Below are positions 50,930 through 63,240 of a DNA stretch of 64,000 bases, piece by piece (position 1 is the stretch's first letter; each line of letters starts with the position of its first letter). This stretch comes from Micrasema longulum (lineage: Eukaryota; Arthropoda; Insecta; Trichoptera; Brachycentridae). Both the position numbers and the translations under genes were made by a program. The stretch is taken from positions 62,001-126,000 of the forward strand of contig JAGVSM010004976.1 in the NCBI GenBank assembly GCA_022494885.1. The letters are read 5' to 3'. The notes under the pieces are model-generated. The model was given only the letters and a program-made list of their open reading frames with translations, did no database searches and had not been told where the DNA came from.

Positions 50930-53378
50930 TGTAGATTCAATAAATTTGCCTTTTGGGCAGTTTACCTAAGTACAGAAAGTGTGTTATGTTTTAATAATGT
51001 TAATAATAATATTATAATTGTTATAAGACAGCGGCTACAGTGATTTATTTTGGTATGGGTCATTCTTCGTATTGGTTTTTCAATGGCTTCCCAGGTTCCC
51101 GTTTCCAGTTATGGCTCCGGTCTTGCGTTTTTACCAATAATACAGCCGCTGTATGAAACACATGTACCGAACTTGTGACTTGGCATCTTTAACATTATTT
51201 TAAGGATTTTTTTTAATACGAAATATTGTTAGTCCCAAAACCTTAGAGTTTCACGTTGATTAATGTTCATGTTCCAGTCAGCGCAGAACAGGGATTCCTA
51301 CTCCAGAGTGATCGCCAATGTCGGGGGGACCTGATATGCCACAGGAAAAAGTTCGTGGGTTTGCGGTTTTTGCGCCTTGCAGAATTAAGGTGAAAAAAAA
51401 AACAGTTTTTTTTTACTTTATTAAAAATTCTATTGCACAAAAAAAAATAACACAAAATAGAACAGTAAAAAAGTTGAAAGCAGCATGAAAAATAATTGCG
51501 CATATTTCCCCTGTAAAGGAACTTGCGCACTTTGCAGAAGACAATATTAACTTTTTATTGTAGGTACAACATAAAACCTTTTTTATTGACTGTATTTAGC
51601 ATAAAATAACTTTAGTTGAATTTTGTAATACATGTATCAAACAGATGGTTTTAAATTGGAAATAAAAGCAAATTTTGTATAAAAACACTATTTAAAACTA
51701 ATTTATAATAACGTCTATCTATCGTAAACTGTCCTATTCTATTTAGTATTTGGAGTAATACGTGACCACTCGTTTGTGAGGTACAATTCAAATGAAAAAT
51801 GGACCAAAGGACGGGGCTTCAGAACAGTTTAACAATATACAGTATATCTTAATTAAAACATTTCTCCTCAAGTATTCAATGAGTTGTCAGAAACAGAAAG
51901 TCTCGGGGAAGCTAGAAACGTCTCCACACGAGAATGGTAATGTGGATTAATAAAATACATAGTTTCAATTTGCAGGAAAATAATTATGTTTCGAGTTTCA
52001 ATATTATTTATTTTGTTAATGACTGAACAATAAATACAAGTTAGTAAAAATGATTGAATTTTTACAAAATATCAAACATTCAACGGCTGAATAGAGACGT
52101 TTCCTCGAGGCGGCCCAGTTTAGGAGTCACATAACTACAATAACCGCAATCAATTATCATTTGTAGGAATGCTATCTTTCCATTCTGCTAGTCGAGAATA
52201 ATATCAGAGGCCCAATACACATACATACACACATACACTCATTGTTAGTATACACTGCCACTAATATTCTTTATTACTCTAAAAATGTAGGCTCACACAA
52301 TCAGTCCAAATACTTTTGACCAAATTTTTGAGTTTGCGTTTACAAAAAAAAAAAAAAAAAATTTGTAGAATTGTGGTTTGAAATGTTAAGAAAGTTAGAA
52401 ATAATAGTTGCGATTGGTTAAAATCTACATACATATAATACATGGATGTATAACTACCCCCAGCACTCGTATTGTGAGAAACAAATTACAATTTACCGTG
52501 TCCAGCCAAATACGATTATTAATATATATGAATTACACTATAACAACTCATTCACCAGGTTGCAAAATATTTATTTTATTTAGGTTTACTATAGAGTAGA
52601 CTTAACTAAGTGACAGGATAGTATTGATGGTGCATTCAAGTATCCGATAACTTATATATATATTACAAGTATGTATCCACATGTGCCAAAACTAATCAAT
52701 TGAATCAAGGTCAGGATTGTTGTAAAATATATTATTACAAAGTAATAAACATAGACATACACTTCGAATAAAAGTTTCTTCAATTCCCGCAAAACCCCAA
52801 TTTTACACCCCTATTTCCAACCATTTATACGTAATTTCTGAAGTCTTTTTAATAGATGTATTCTAAAAGTGGGTGTCAAAGTTCCTTTTTTTTTAAATAC
52901 GTAATACAAATTAAAATTACTTTTATAAAATTTTCATTAAAAAAATACTACCCTTATTTACATTTTATTTTGTGCCCTTTAAAAATGTAACTTGGGGGTT
53001 TTACGGTAAAAATTAGGAAAGCATAAAAAATATCCTTATTATTGAGACCAAATGTTGAAGGTTCCTTACAGCGACCTGGATAGTAGTGGAAATCGTTACC
53101 TCGCACACAATGGCTCGTTACAGAGTGCCCGGCTGCAGATGAAAATCCCGGAAGAATATTATTCCAAGAATTTGTAATGATATCTAACGGATAGGATGCG
53201 GCTTAGGACCGCTGATTTGCGAGTTGAGTCATTCGGTGACCACCGACAGGTACAAGCGCAAGTGACGCATTATCCAACGGTAAGTTCGCTATCAAGGAGC
53301 TTCGATAATGAAATTCAATGGTGTCGTGAAGTTGTTTAAAGGGTAATAATAAAGGTGAAGTGACTATGTATTGTATAT
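50930..53378. other. Spacer downstream of the chromodomain gene
   Basis: AT-rich, with A/T runs (52340-52360) and a possible pogo-like fragment near 52790-53010 ('gggggttttacggta'). The GC-richer stretch 53050-53300 contains no ORF that I can assign. The chromodomain gene's 3' UTR must start at 53378 and run leftward. Confidence 0.4.
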
Positions 53379-56300
53379 CTACTCTGTGTCGTCGTACCGA
53401 ACCCTCTGTGAGTTTCCTTTCCTCTTACTGAGACGGCGGCCGGTGTCCTTACTAGTAAGGGTAAAACGTTTGGTTGATTTACGATCCACCCTGAGGTCGC
53501 GTTGTGTGGCACTTGTTTTGGATTTAACCTGTAAAAAAGTTTTTATCAGTATATAGATGCACCAACTTTTGATAAACATAAGATTATATACAAATTAAAA
53601 AATGGTTTAATTACACTACATATTATGGTAACATCGATAAATGAGTTTTGAAGAGTTTTTTTTTGCAATTCTAGTTACTTCAAGTTTTATATAGGTGCAA
53701 GGTTCCCATTTAGATATTTTTAACACAAGTCTTTTTAACTTCAAAAAAATCTTTTGAGCATTTATATTTAATTTTAATTTATCAAATGTGAAGTCTGATT
53801 TTGTCAATTCTATTGTAAAAATCCTTCTTCCTTCATTTTATCTTTTCATTCTCAAACCTTGTAGTGCTATTATAGGTTATTAACTTTATAATAGTATTGT
53901 CAAATATGCCCATGCAACGATAAAATGTCAAACAAAGCCCATAGAAAAAAAAATCTATTTATATATATGTGAAGATCGGGGCATTTTGAAGGAAACTATA
54001 ATGTACACATTGCGTGTGCTTGTGTTTCCAATATTCTTATATGGCGCAGAAATGAGGATAGTTAAAGCACGTGAGCAGGAGATAATAGATGCCTTCGAGA
54101 TGTGGTGTCGGCGTCGAATGCTGAGAATCCCATTGACATCCAGAAGACCAAACGTCTCCATACTGGAGGAACTTGATGTGAAAGTTCGCCTATTAGCCGT
54201 TTGCCGCCAACGTATTCGCAGTTCTTCGGACACATAGCCAGACGTGACCCAGAAAATCTGGAGAAAATAATAATCACGGGCAGTGTGCCAGGACGAAGAA
54301 GCAGAGGTAGAGCTGCAGCTCGATGGATCTACCGGGTGAAAACAATGTGAAGGGGGACCCTACATGGAGCTGTGGAGAAGACGCAGAGCCGTGAAGGGTG
54401 GAGACGCATTGTCAATGGAATGGCTGGGGAAAGTACCAACGATCACGACCCTCAGAACTGAGGAACAACAGAGAAGGAATATTTGTGAAAAACTTAAACT
54501 AGATGCATGAATTATTTTTAATAAAACATTTTTTTTAAATGTATACTAAATTTAAAATTATGAAAAAATTTCAACTAAAAGTTTGGTTAAAATAAAATGA
54601 TTTTTTTAATGGAAAAAATATATATTTTGGTTCCAATCTACCCAAATATTTCAATTTTTTCGTGACATTTTCAATGAGTTGTAAATAACTCACTATTAGA
54701 AAATGGAATTCAAATTGTGGTAGAGGGGGTTTGAATATTGGACCTCTGATCCACGAGTCCGCGGCACTAGCCATTGGACCACAAGCCTGTTAAATTTTAT
54801 TGTATCTATTTAATGCATCAGTTTTTTTCCCAACATTGACGAAGTACTGAATGTTCCCAACCTTGTCCATAAACTTGGCAATCAGTTCCGGGCAGCTGAG
54901 ATGTTCCTCGGGTTCCCAGGTGTCGCTGCGTGAGCTCCAGCCCTTCCAGTGGATGAGGAACTCCTTCTTTCCATTTTTCTTAAAGTGGACTTCAACAATT
55001 TTCTCTACCTGAGGAAAAATAACACATAACTTAAATAGCGACATTTCCACAAAGGACGAATTTAGCTCAGCAGGTACTGTTACGAAGACTTATGACCTAT
55101 TAAAAAAATAATGTTAATAAATAACAAAATATGTAGTTACCATTCAAAATGAATAAATTTAGACTGAAAAACGTCTTTTTCAAGGGAGCAATAAAAGTGT
55201 AAAACTGAGGAAAACGCTAAATTGAGGAAATTTATGAAAAACAAGTGGAATAGTTACATAAAATTAATGTTCTAGACTATAGTGTAAATATACCGCCAGA
55301 AAAATTCTAATTTACATAACTTTCTTGTCATTATCAGGTTCTTAGGTGCATGAAAAGATAATTTTTTAGGCGTATTTATTGATGTATTTCTGCACTTAGG
55401 CACACTGCATCAAAAAAACATTTTTTCAATGATAAATCACAGCTCGAAACATAGAATTGTTTGACAAGTGACCGGTCAATTACGTCACGCTATAAACAAA
55501 CAGCCCATGAAAATAGGTAGCTAATTGCTATAGAGCAATAGGTTTATAGAAACCACGTACATTTTGAGTAAAACAACCAATGACATCACACAGCATCTTA
55601 TGATGTCATGAATCGTTGGTTTTTATTTAATTTAAATTACTAGAGTGCAATCCTTTAAATATCCCTTATTTCAATTAACGATTGTCTTGTGATTTATTAG
55701 CAATTTTCAATGATTTTACTAAAAAGATTTTGATATATTTATACACAATAAAAATATTTCAGTCGAACTTGGTTATAACGATCACGGAAATAGCGAGATC
55801 TTGGATGTAATGAGGAAACATTCATTGATATTTTAGTACATATATGGTTTCCTCCAAACATTTATTCACATTTGTAACGAGCTACTTCTCAGACATACCC
55901 TAAAAAAAATTTAAAAATTGAGCAAAAATTCTTTATTTGTTTAAAAATATAATTTTTGAAATAAGAACTTAAGTAACAAAATCCGAACGGAAGATAAACT
56001 TAAGACTGATGCCGCTCGGCGTCGGGATTGGATTACATTTGTGGACAACATTGAACAACATCACACATATTATAGTTAAAATTGTGTAAGTAAATTTGAA
56101 GTCGAGGCTGCATCTAAGCCGCAACATATTTTTAAATTTTCCAAGATTCTTAACAGTAGGGAATCTGGAATTCCGTCCACAGTGTATTACAAACGCAAAA
56201 TGGCAGACACACCACAGGAAGTTGCCAATTTATTTGCTGATTACTTTAGCAGAGTTTATAGTTCTACTTCTAATTCTAGGTTACACAGTATTGATAATAC

Positions 56301-59300
56301 AGATTTAATTGATTTTAACGACTGTGTATTTACTGATTCTGATGTAAAAAAGGGGATTTGTGCCTTAGATCCAAAAAAAAGCGCTGGGCCAGACAATATC
56401 CCTACACTTCTTCTTATACAATGTTGTCCCTCTTTAACTGGTCCACTTACAAAATTTTTTAACTTGTCCTTGAAAACTGGAAACATTCCCAAGAAATGGA
56501 AGATCTCATACTTAACCCCCATTTATAAAAAAGGAGATAAAACTGACGTCTCCAATTACCGACCCATTTGTATTCAGTCAGCCATTCCAAAGTTACTGGA
56601 ATCTGTTTTGCTAACTAAGTTCACCAATGAAATTAGTAAAGTTATCACTCCGTTACAACATGGTTTCATAACTGGTAGATCAACTCTTACAAACCTTATG
56701 TTGCATCAGAATCGGTTTATCACATCAATGGAGAGACGTCATCAAACTGATACAATTTATACTGACTTTAGTAAAGCGTTCGACAAGGTTTCTCATACAA
56801 TTTTAATACACAAACTTAGTTCATTGGGAATTACTGGTAATATCTTGGAATGGTTTAAAGGCTACCTGTCATCAAGGAAAATCTTAGTAAAAGTATTCGG
56901 TTATAACTCGTATCAGTTTGAGGCATCTAGTGGGGTACCCCAAGGCTCCCACCTGGGACCAGTACTGTTTTCTTTGTTTGTTAATGACATTGTGTCGATA
57001 TTTGAGAAAGTAGACATTCTTTTCTTTGCCGACGATCTTAAAATTTCAAAAACTGTTACCTCTGATACCGATTTTGGAGTTCTTCAGTCTAATTTGGTAA
57101 GGCTGTACAACTGGTGCCAGAAAAATGAACTTTATTTAAATATCGACAAGTGTTGTGTAATATCATTTACAAGAAGTAAAAAACCCATAAGATTCGATTA
57201 CAACATTAATAATATCAATCTGGGAAGAGTTACACAAATAAAGGATTTGGGGATAGTTTTTGACGAAAAATTGACATTTATTCCTCACATTGATACCATC
57301 ACTAATAAGGCAATGAAATGTCTTGGATATTTGCAGCGAACCGTTAAGGATTTTAATTCCATCACTACCCTCAAAGTGCTATTTACTGCCTTGGTTAGAA
57401 GTAATTTAGAATTCAATTCAACAATTTGGTCACCTTATTACAATGTTCATATTTTAAAGTTAGAAAGAGTACAACGTAAATTCCTTAGATTCATCAATTA
57501 CAAACTTAAAATACCCGCTGAAAATATTGATTATGATAATTTATTATGTACACTAAATATGTCAACTCTATGTAAAAGAAGAATTATAAATGACTTATTA
57601 AATTTATATAAAATAGCGAATGGCGTATTGGACGTCCCGGAATTAACTAGTGTTATCAGCTTGAAAGTACCTCTTCGAAATATTCGGCAGCTAACGTTAT
57701 TTTTTGAATCTCCTGGCAGTCACAATTATTATTACAATTCACCAATACCTAGACTACACCGGCTAGGTAACGAGTATGGTGAGGTTGATATATTTTGTCT
57801 GTCTTTATATAAATATAGGTTAAGTATTCAAAAGGTTATAAATTAATTTATGTAAAATTTCTTAATATTTTTTTTTATTTACTATTTCTTTTTCTCATGT
57901 ATCTCTTTAATAATGTATAAACTTATATGTATGTATACGTATGCGTGTATGTTTTCATATGTAAATTTTTAAAATATTTTTCTATGTACCATATACCTAT
58001 GTTGGTACATTTCCTGATTTTTACTTATTATTGTATTTTTTAGCTTTTCTTATGTTATCTTTTATTTTAACCAAATTTACATACTTATGTTTCACTGCTG
58101 CACTTAAATGTAATTTCTAAAATATGTAAAAGCCCATTGGGCGTGTAAATCAATAAATCAATAAATAAATAAATAAATAAAATTGTGTGTAAAAAATGCT
58201 AGCTTTGTGAACTTAGTAAGTACTGACCTCTACACCGCATTAAAACTTAATAGGCATAACATAAGAATGTTTATTTATATGCATTTGAAATTTACAAAGT
58301 GGTACGTTTGTAAGCAGTAATTATAAATTTCCTCAATGTTTTTATTTTTAAATTATCTGTATAAATTATAAGTATATGTATTTGTTAACTTAATTACAGT
58401 ATGCAATGGCGATTTGATTTAAAAAAAATAAAAAATAGTTACCAATTAAGAAAACCCGATAATGCCCCGAAGCAGGGGCGTTTTGTTCGTTGTACATGAG
58501 AAATAAACTCCAGTTTATTTTAGAATTTCATAGAAATAATAAAGTATCTGATTTTTTAGGAAACACAGTAGCTATTTTATACTACGCAATAGTTGATTAG
58601 GATAAATCCAATTTTATACTACGCAATAATTGAACTGTGCCCGCGTCAAAAGGCATATACTATAAAAACTAAAAAAAAGTGCTATGTAAATTATTTATTT
58701 TATTTACTTAAAAGCAGTTTATTACACATTATTTGAGACATAAGTCCCAACTCTATGGGACTAAAATGGTTGAAATGGTTAAAAATGTTGAGTTGGGACG
58801 AGCAAATGTAAGTGGTATATATAGCAAACCGGTACCATCATCAATTGTCATTGAATTGTTTAAAAAAAAACTTAATATAGGTTTGCCCAAAAGTTTTTGT
58901 TGAATTATTATAAAAATAAAAAAAACAATCACAAATACCTTTCTATGTGGGCACAATTCAATTAGTTGAATGCACTATTAACAAAAAATTAAACATACCT
59001 CATATTCCTTATCACCATCATCATCCTCGTCCTCGTCATCTTTATATTTACGTTTAATTGATTTCTTGGGCGATTTAGATTTTTTTTTGGACCCAGCTTT
59101 GGTATCAGATTTACGTTTCTTGGCAGATTTTCCATTTGATTGTTTACTCTACAACACCAATTCATATTATAAAAGTCACATAAATCTTCAAACTTACGCT
59201 GTTCTCTCAAGCCTACATTTATTTAATATTTTACTAGTCACAAATATTGCAGCGGCGAACAACATATACAAACCTGCCATTGGCTGGTAATGGTAATGAC

Positions 59301-62111
59301 AGATTTGATAAGCCCAGGAATAATAATAATAAATTTTGACAATTTTTATAGCGCGGTTTTCGTGAGTTCACGTCAAGGGAAATGTACATTATACTTAAAT
59401 AAAAAAAATAAGGTCTATCTACAGGCTAACTCTTAATTACTATTTACTAACAGACAAATTTTACAAAACATGTAGTACACATATTATGGTACTTCTAAAA
59501 ATTACATTTAAAAAGTAGCACTTTTCAAGTAAGGAAACGATTTCACAACTATACAAGTTTTTAATTTTTTCTGAAAAGAGATTCAGTTGCACAATTTTGA
59601 ACTTCTGAAGGCAGAGCATTCCACACCAAAGGTCCGGCTATTGCAAAAGCCCTAACGCCAAACTTGGAACTCTGGTTGCGTGAACGAGGTTGTATCACCT
59701 TCCCTACAGCAGAACAGGAGGCTGAGCGGAGAGTGAGGCGTCTATCTGCCAGCTCGTCCGGAACACAGAGTTCCTTAAGTTATTGAGGAGAAATACTGAC
59801 ATTTATATTCCCCTTTCAAATAAATTCTCGGTCTCAAAATCTCGAAATGTCAATCAATCCGTATTGAAATGTTTGATTTATTTTCCATTGAAAATATGAC
59901 TAGCATTCGAAAGGTTGAATATTTTACTCTTTCAATTTAACTCTTTATACACCACATGGCCGATTATTTATTGACCTCATATTAGCATGCGTGCTTTTAT
60001 GATGAATAAGATTTTATTTCTATTTGGAGGTAATGTTTCGTGATATTTTGTAAATTCATTTAACTTAACGAGGAAGTTCAGTGGTTTTTTAATAGACTAT
60101 CAAACTAAGACAAAAATGTATATTTTCATGTATTAAATTATCATCGCTATGATTTTTTAAAGCTTTGTAATTTTTAAAATTATTCCGCCAATGTCACTAG
60201 TTCTTTTCAGTGAGTTGTCCTAATCGTGGCTTCCCGGAAATCGGAAATCTATCACAACACTATCATAGGTTTATTTAGAAGAACTTGTGACGTCATTTAA
60301 AATGGTTCATTTTTATTGATTTTTTCATACCACCGTACAATTAAATGCTCTAATTTTTAGTGAGTGTAAGAAAACATTTTTTTACATTCAATTTCCCATA
60401 GAACTGAACTTCGTCACTCACCAAAACAATAAAAATACATACAACAACTAATGTTTTTTAATGGCAGGAATTTTAAATTATTATTTTCCAATTTTTTTTT
60501 AAATGGTGATTTTCCATGTTAAATTATTTAACAGCGTATTTATTTTGAGTAAAATTACTACATTAAAATTATTATGTCAACCGATTTTGGAGCACAACTA
60601 AAAATAAGAGGTTATTTTACACCTTGACAAAGGAACTGACAAATTCCAAAACTGGCTGGCAAATTAATTTTTATTTATTGATTTTACGCAAAATAAAGTG
60701 TGTCAAAGATGAATGATATGTTGTTAAGATTAAGATAATTATCAAAAGGCCGCAAAAATTTTATATTATTGACACTATACAAATGTTTATATTTTATTTA
60801 CGCTTAAATGTTTTATACCTGTAGTTTGAATTTTTCAATTAGTTCCGGGCAAGTGACCGTATCTTCCGGTTCCCAAGTGTCTGACTCCGACTGGTATCCT
60901 TTCCATCGGATCAAGAAATGTACTTTTCCTTTAATCTTCTTCGAGTCGAGAATCTTCTCTACCTACAAATACAAAGGTGATATGAACTGCCAGGAAATAA
61001 ATATACCGTGACTCGATAAAACAAGATCCGAATCAATCTGCAGCAGAGTGGAATAATTTTTCTAACAAAGTTTGTCCAATGCACTATGGTTAACCGATTT
61101 AAAACAGCTTTGATGCTTTTCCGAAGAATATGGGTGAATAGGCAAAGGTGGCTGCATGTTATAACTCGATAAAAATAGTATTTCTGGAAACATGGTAAAA
61201 ACTTCAGAATCACTGGATAACATATCAAAGACATTCTGTTAAAAAACAACTTAAGTAAGAAACGACTTAATAGAAATATTACACTCTGCAGTAATCAGAC
61301 TCAATGCTATGGTTATTAATTATTACAGTAGGATATTTACACACAATTTAATAAAAAACATTCAGGTGCTAGATATCCCTTATGCACAGAAACGAACTTT
61401 GTAGATATTAAACAGGTGTAGGTACTGTTGTACTCAAAAACACAATTGTTAGAATGTTGATAAGAGTTCTAAGCGCATTATATTTTAATAATATCAAATA
61501 CAATGAAGCTCAATAACAAAACAAAAAAAACTTTTAATTTACGGATTATCAAATGATTCCACGTCGCCACTTAAAGAATGAATTAAATTTTGTTACTTAG
61601 TTATTAGGTACATTGTATAAAGACGTTGACATTTTCTAAACATAAAATCTACCACTCCTAACCAAACATGTTGACAAGTTGGAAATGCGAAATACGGATT
61701 GTTTACGTGTCATAAATCGGTAATTGCTTATTAAAGCTTGAAATACATATTTTGAAGGGAAATGAATTGTATGATGGAAAATTTAGAAGTGAACTAAAAA
61801 ATATACGCGGCAAATATTTATAAAATGATTTACACTGCTACTACACTAACCTCGTACTCTTCGTCACTTTCTTCCTCTTCAGCCTCGGCCGCCGCTTTTT
61901 TAGCCCTCGATTCTCGCTTTTTAGGTGGATCCTTGGGCGGAGGGGTGTCGTTTTTGATGCTTTCTCCATCTTCCTCCGCATCCACTGTTTTGGCTTTATC
62001 TGCTACACCATTTTCTTCTTGAGAGGATGCATCCCCTTCTTCATCCCTTTCGACTTCGGTGACCGAATCATCCTCGTCAGCTATGCCAGTTTTTGATTTA
62101 GATTTTCTCAT
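53379..62111 (-). CDS. Dual-chromodomain protein, 5 exons, complete
   Basis: Minus-strand exons are 62111-61851, 60962-60819, 59148-58999, 55008-54862 and 53528-53379: 852 nt, 283 aa plus stop, all junctions phase 0 with GT-AG ends. Residues 1-87 are acidic/Lys-rich (SDEEYE at the end). Residues 88-135 are chromodomain 1 (VEKILDSKK...FLIRWKGYQSESDTWEPED). Residues 136-185 are a Lys-rich then Asp/Glu-rich linker ending DKEYE. Residues 186-234 are chromodomain 2 (VEKIVEVHFKKNG...LIHWKGWSSRSDTWEPEE). Residues 235-283 are a basic tail. Cage-like aromatics are Tyr86/Trp107/Tyr110 and Tyr184/Trp206/Trp209. Chromodomains bind methylated histone lysines, so a nuclear chromatin role is inferred. No chromoshadow, SET or helicase domain is present, which argues against HP1, Su(var)3-9 and CHD1. 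The layout suggests tandem duplication of a two-exon module. I cannot name an orthologue. Confidence 0.92.
53960..54490 (+). mobile_element. Non-LTR retrotransposon C-terminal relic in intron 4 of the chromodomain gene
   Basis: The translation reads VFPIFLYGAEMRIVKAREQE then IIDAFEMWCRRRMLRIPLTS, with later frames giving a GRRSRGR-like run and a degenerate C-terminus. This is the region after the RT catalytic core of a common insect element, with frameshifts. It is antisense to the gene. Confidence 0.75.
54660..54795 (-). mobile_element. tRNA-headed SINE, third family
   Basis: 'aactcactattagaaaatgg' and 'gttagtgccgcggactcgtg'-type sequence (inverted 'ccacgagtccgcggcactag') match the copies at 50761 and 43684. 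It lies about 65 bp downstream, in gene sense, of the donor of exon 4 of the chromodomain gene. Confidence 0.65.
55160..55360 (-). mobile_element. pogo/Tigger-like element fragment
   Basis: 'tttttcaagggagcaataaa', 'aaaacgctaaattgaggaaa' and 'ctatagtgtaaatataccgc' are the inverse, in order, of 17930-18065 in the element at 17160-18087. Confidence 0.55.
55762..56076 (+). mobile_element. pogo-like repeat, copy shared with 63240-63620
   Basis: It begins 'cagtcgaacttggttataac' plus 'gatcacgg', a pogo/Tigger-type start. About 300 bp are collinear with 63240-63620 ('gagcaaaaattctttattt', 'aaatccgaacgg', 'acaacattgaa'). The non-LTR element at 56087 is inserted just past its right part. Confidence 0.6.
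56087..58178 (+). mobile_element. Young non-LTR retrotransposon, 5' truncated, RT frame open
   Basis: The direct repeat AAAATTGTGT flanks it (56077-56086 and 58179-58188), and the 3' tail is 'aataaataaataaataaata'. An uninterrupted frame of about 590 codons runs from 56074 to the stop at 57846. It holds GICALDPKKSAGPDNIPTLL, KWKISYLTPIYKKGDKTDVS, NYRPI, TDFSKAFDKVSH, SSGVPQGSHLGPVLFSLFVN, and FFADDLKI (the catalytic FADD), then the thumb and a C-terminal region with SPYYNVHILKLERVQRKFLR. The endonuclease part is missing, so truncation on insertion is likely. Clade: Jockey/CR1-like. It lies antisense in intron 3 of the chromodomain gene. Confidence 0.92.
58200..58998. other. Intron 3 remainder of the chromodomain gene
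   Basis: It contains a 23-bp direct repeat (58574-58596 and 58611-58633, 'attttatactacgcaata' then 'gttga' or 'attga'). A short inverted piece of the CR1-like 3' UTR of 22350 lies at about 58735-58800. Otherwise nothing was recognised. Confidence 0.5.
59560..59800 (-). mobile_element. L2/CR1-like retrotransposon relic in intron 2 of the chromodomain gene
   Basis: The minus strand reads LKELCVPDELADRRLTLRSA, then FGVRAFAIAGPLVWNALPSE and VQNCATESLFRKN, the conserved tail of this clade (compare GDRAFAAAGPSAWNQLP at about 7230). It is on the gene's strand but not spliced into it. Confidence 0.8.
60067..60417. mobile_element. MITE of the AATGAGGAA family
   Basis: Ends are 'aacgaggaagttcagtgg' and 'actgaacttcgtca'. 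Internal 'atcatcgctatgatttttta' and 'ggaaatctatcacaacac' match 19114-19400. This copy shows the uninterrupted order that the split copy lacks. Confidence 0.75.
61250..61850. other. Intron 1 of the chromodomain gene, nothing recognised
   Basis: AT-rich intronic DNA between exons 1 and 2, with no ORF, repeat family or inverted repeat that I can support. Confidence 0.4.
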
Positions 62112-63240
62112 GTTTATTTTGTTTCAGAAAGCTCAATAACAATCAGAGTGATATAGGTACTACCGCAAATTGCGATCACGGGAAGGAACGCGGGCGGAGG
62201 AAATGTAGAATAAATGCACAGGAAGGACGCTCACACGAGTCAAGGTTGCCAACTTAAGGAGCCATGCTTACGACGAATAAATTAGAATATCTATTTAAAC
62301 AGAAATATGGATGTTCTAAGAATGAGTTTTTAATCAAACTTAAGAATTTTTTGATAATTTTGAAGCATAATTGGTAAGTGAAAGTGAAAATTATATTTGT
62401 TAATGAGAATTACAATCCAAAAAAGAAGACAACATAAAAAATAAGGTTTATTATATGGCAGCACCGCGCCCACAACGGATCATATCAACAGAGATCTTGG
62501 CAACACTGAAAAAATGTTTGTAATGGGGAAGGGAGGGGAATATGTAAAAAGAGCAAAGAAATACAATGTATTTATTTCATCTACCAACATGCATTACTCG
62601 TCCGAATATCCTTCATGAAATAAACCAATGAACCCTCTCAAATAATGTATTTACCAAAATTGTATTATTAAAGATTTCCGTCTTCTGGTATTTTCTTATT
62701 AATGCAGTAGTAATAACATTGTGGTATGTTTTATTTGATTTTAACCATTTTGAGACTTGCACATTCACTTCAAGGTTTGCTGTAAAATATATTATTATTG
62801 TAAATATGTAAAAATTAAATAAAAAAAGTATGTAAAATTAATTATCCTGATTAGCAGCGAAATTATTATTTATTTGCTCGATACATCTTCAAATGGTATA
62901 AAATTGTATTTTTATAATTTTTGCTACAATAATTTGATGTTTCTAAAATATTACTATTCGGAAGATGCAATGGAGTGAATTTAAATGTAGTATTAAATCT
63001 ACTTCATTTTTTATATTCTTTTAACCTTATCTTTAGTATGTAGGAGAAGGTGGTATCAAAAGTAACAAAATTCGCATTATTGACGTAACAAAATTATTTA
63101 CCGTACAAATCACTTAATTTTGGAAATTCAATTACTTGTGTATATTTGCAAATTGTATGCATAGATGAAAAAATAAAAGGGGCTAAGAATTTCCGTTTAT
63201 TTAAAAATTAAAAAATGTGTTTGTTACATTTGACACCCAA
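62112..63240. other. Upstream region of the chromodomain gene
   Basis: The first 150 bp past the ATG are relatively GC-rich ('gggaaggaacgcgggcggag'), as expected for a promoter or 5' UTR. Beyond that it is AT-rich. A tandem pair of a 22-mer (63220-63241 and 63247-63268, 'tttgytacatttgacaccca' plus 'ag') precedes the pogo-like repeat. Confidence 0.4.

Noticed and set aside
53986..54237. Functional gene at the 83-codon ORF
   Set aside because: It matches a common retrotransposon tail with frameshifts on both sides.
61825..62022. Ser-rich plus-strand ORF
   Set aside because: It is antisense to the acidic first exon of the chromodomain gene (Glu/Asp codons read as Ser/Leu).
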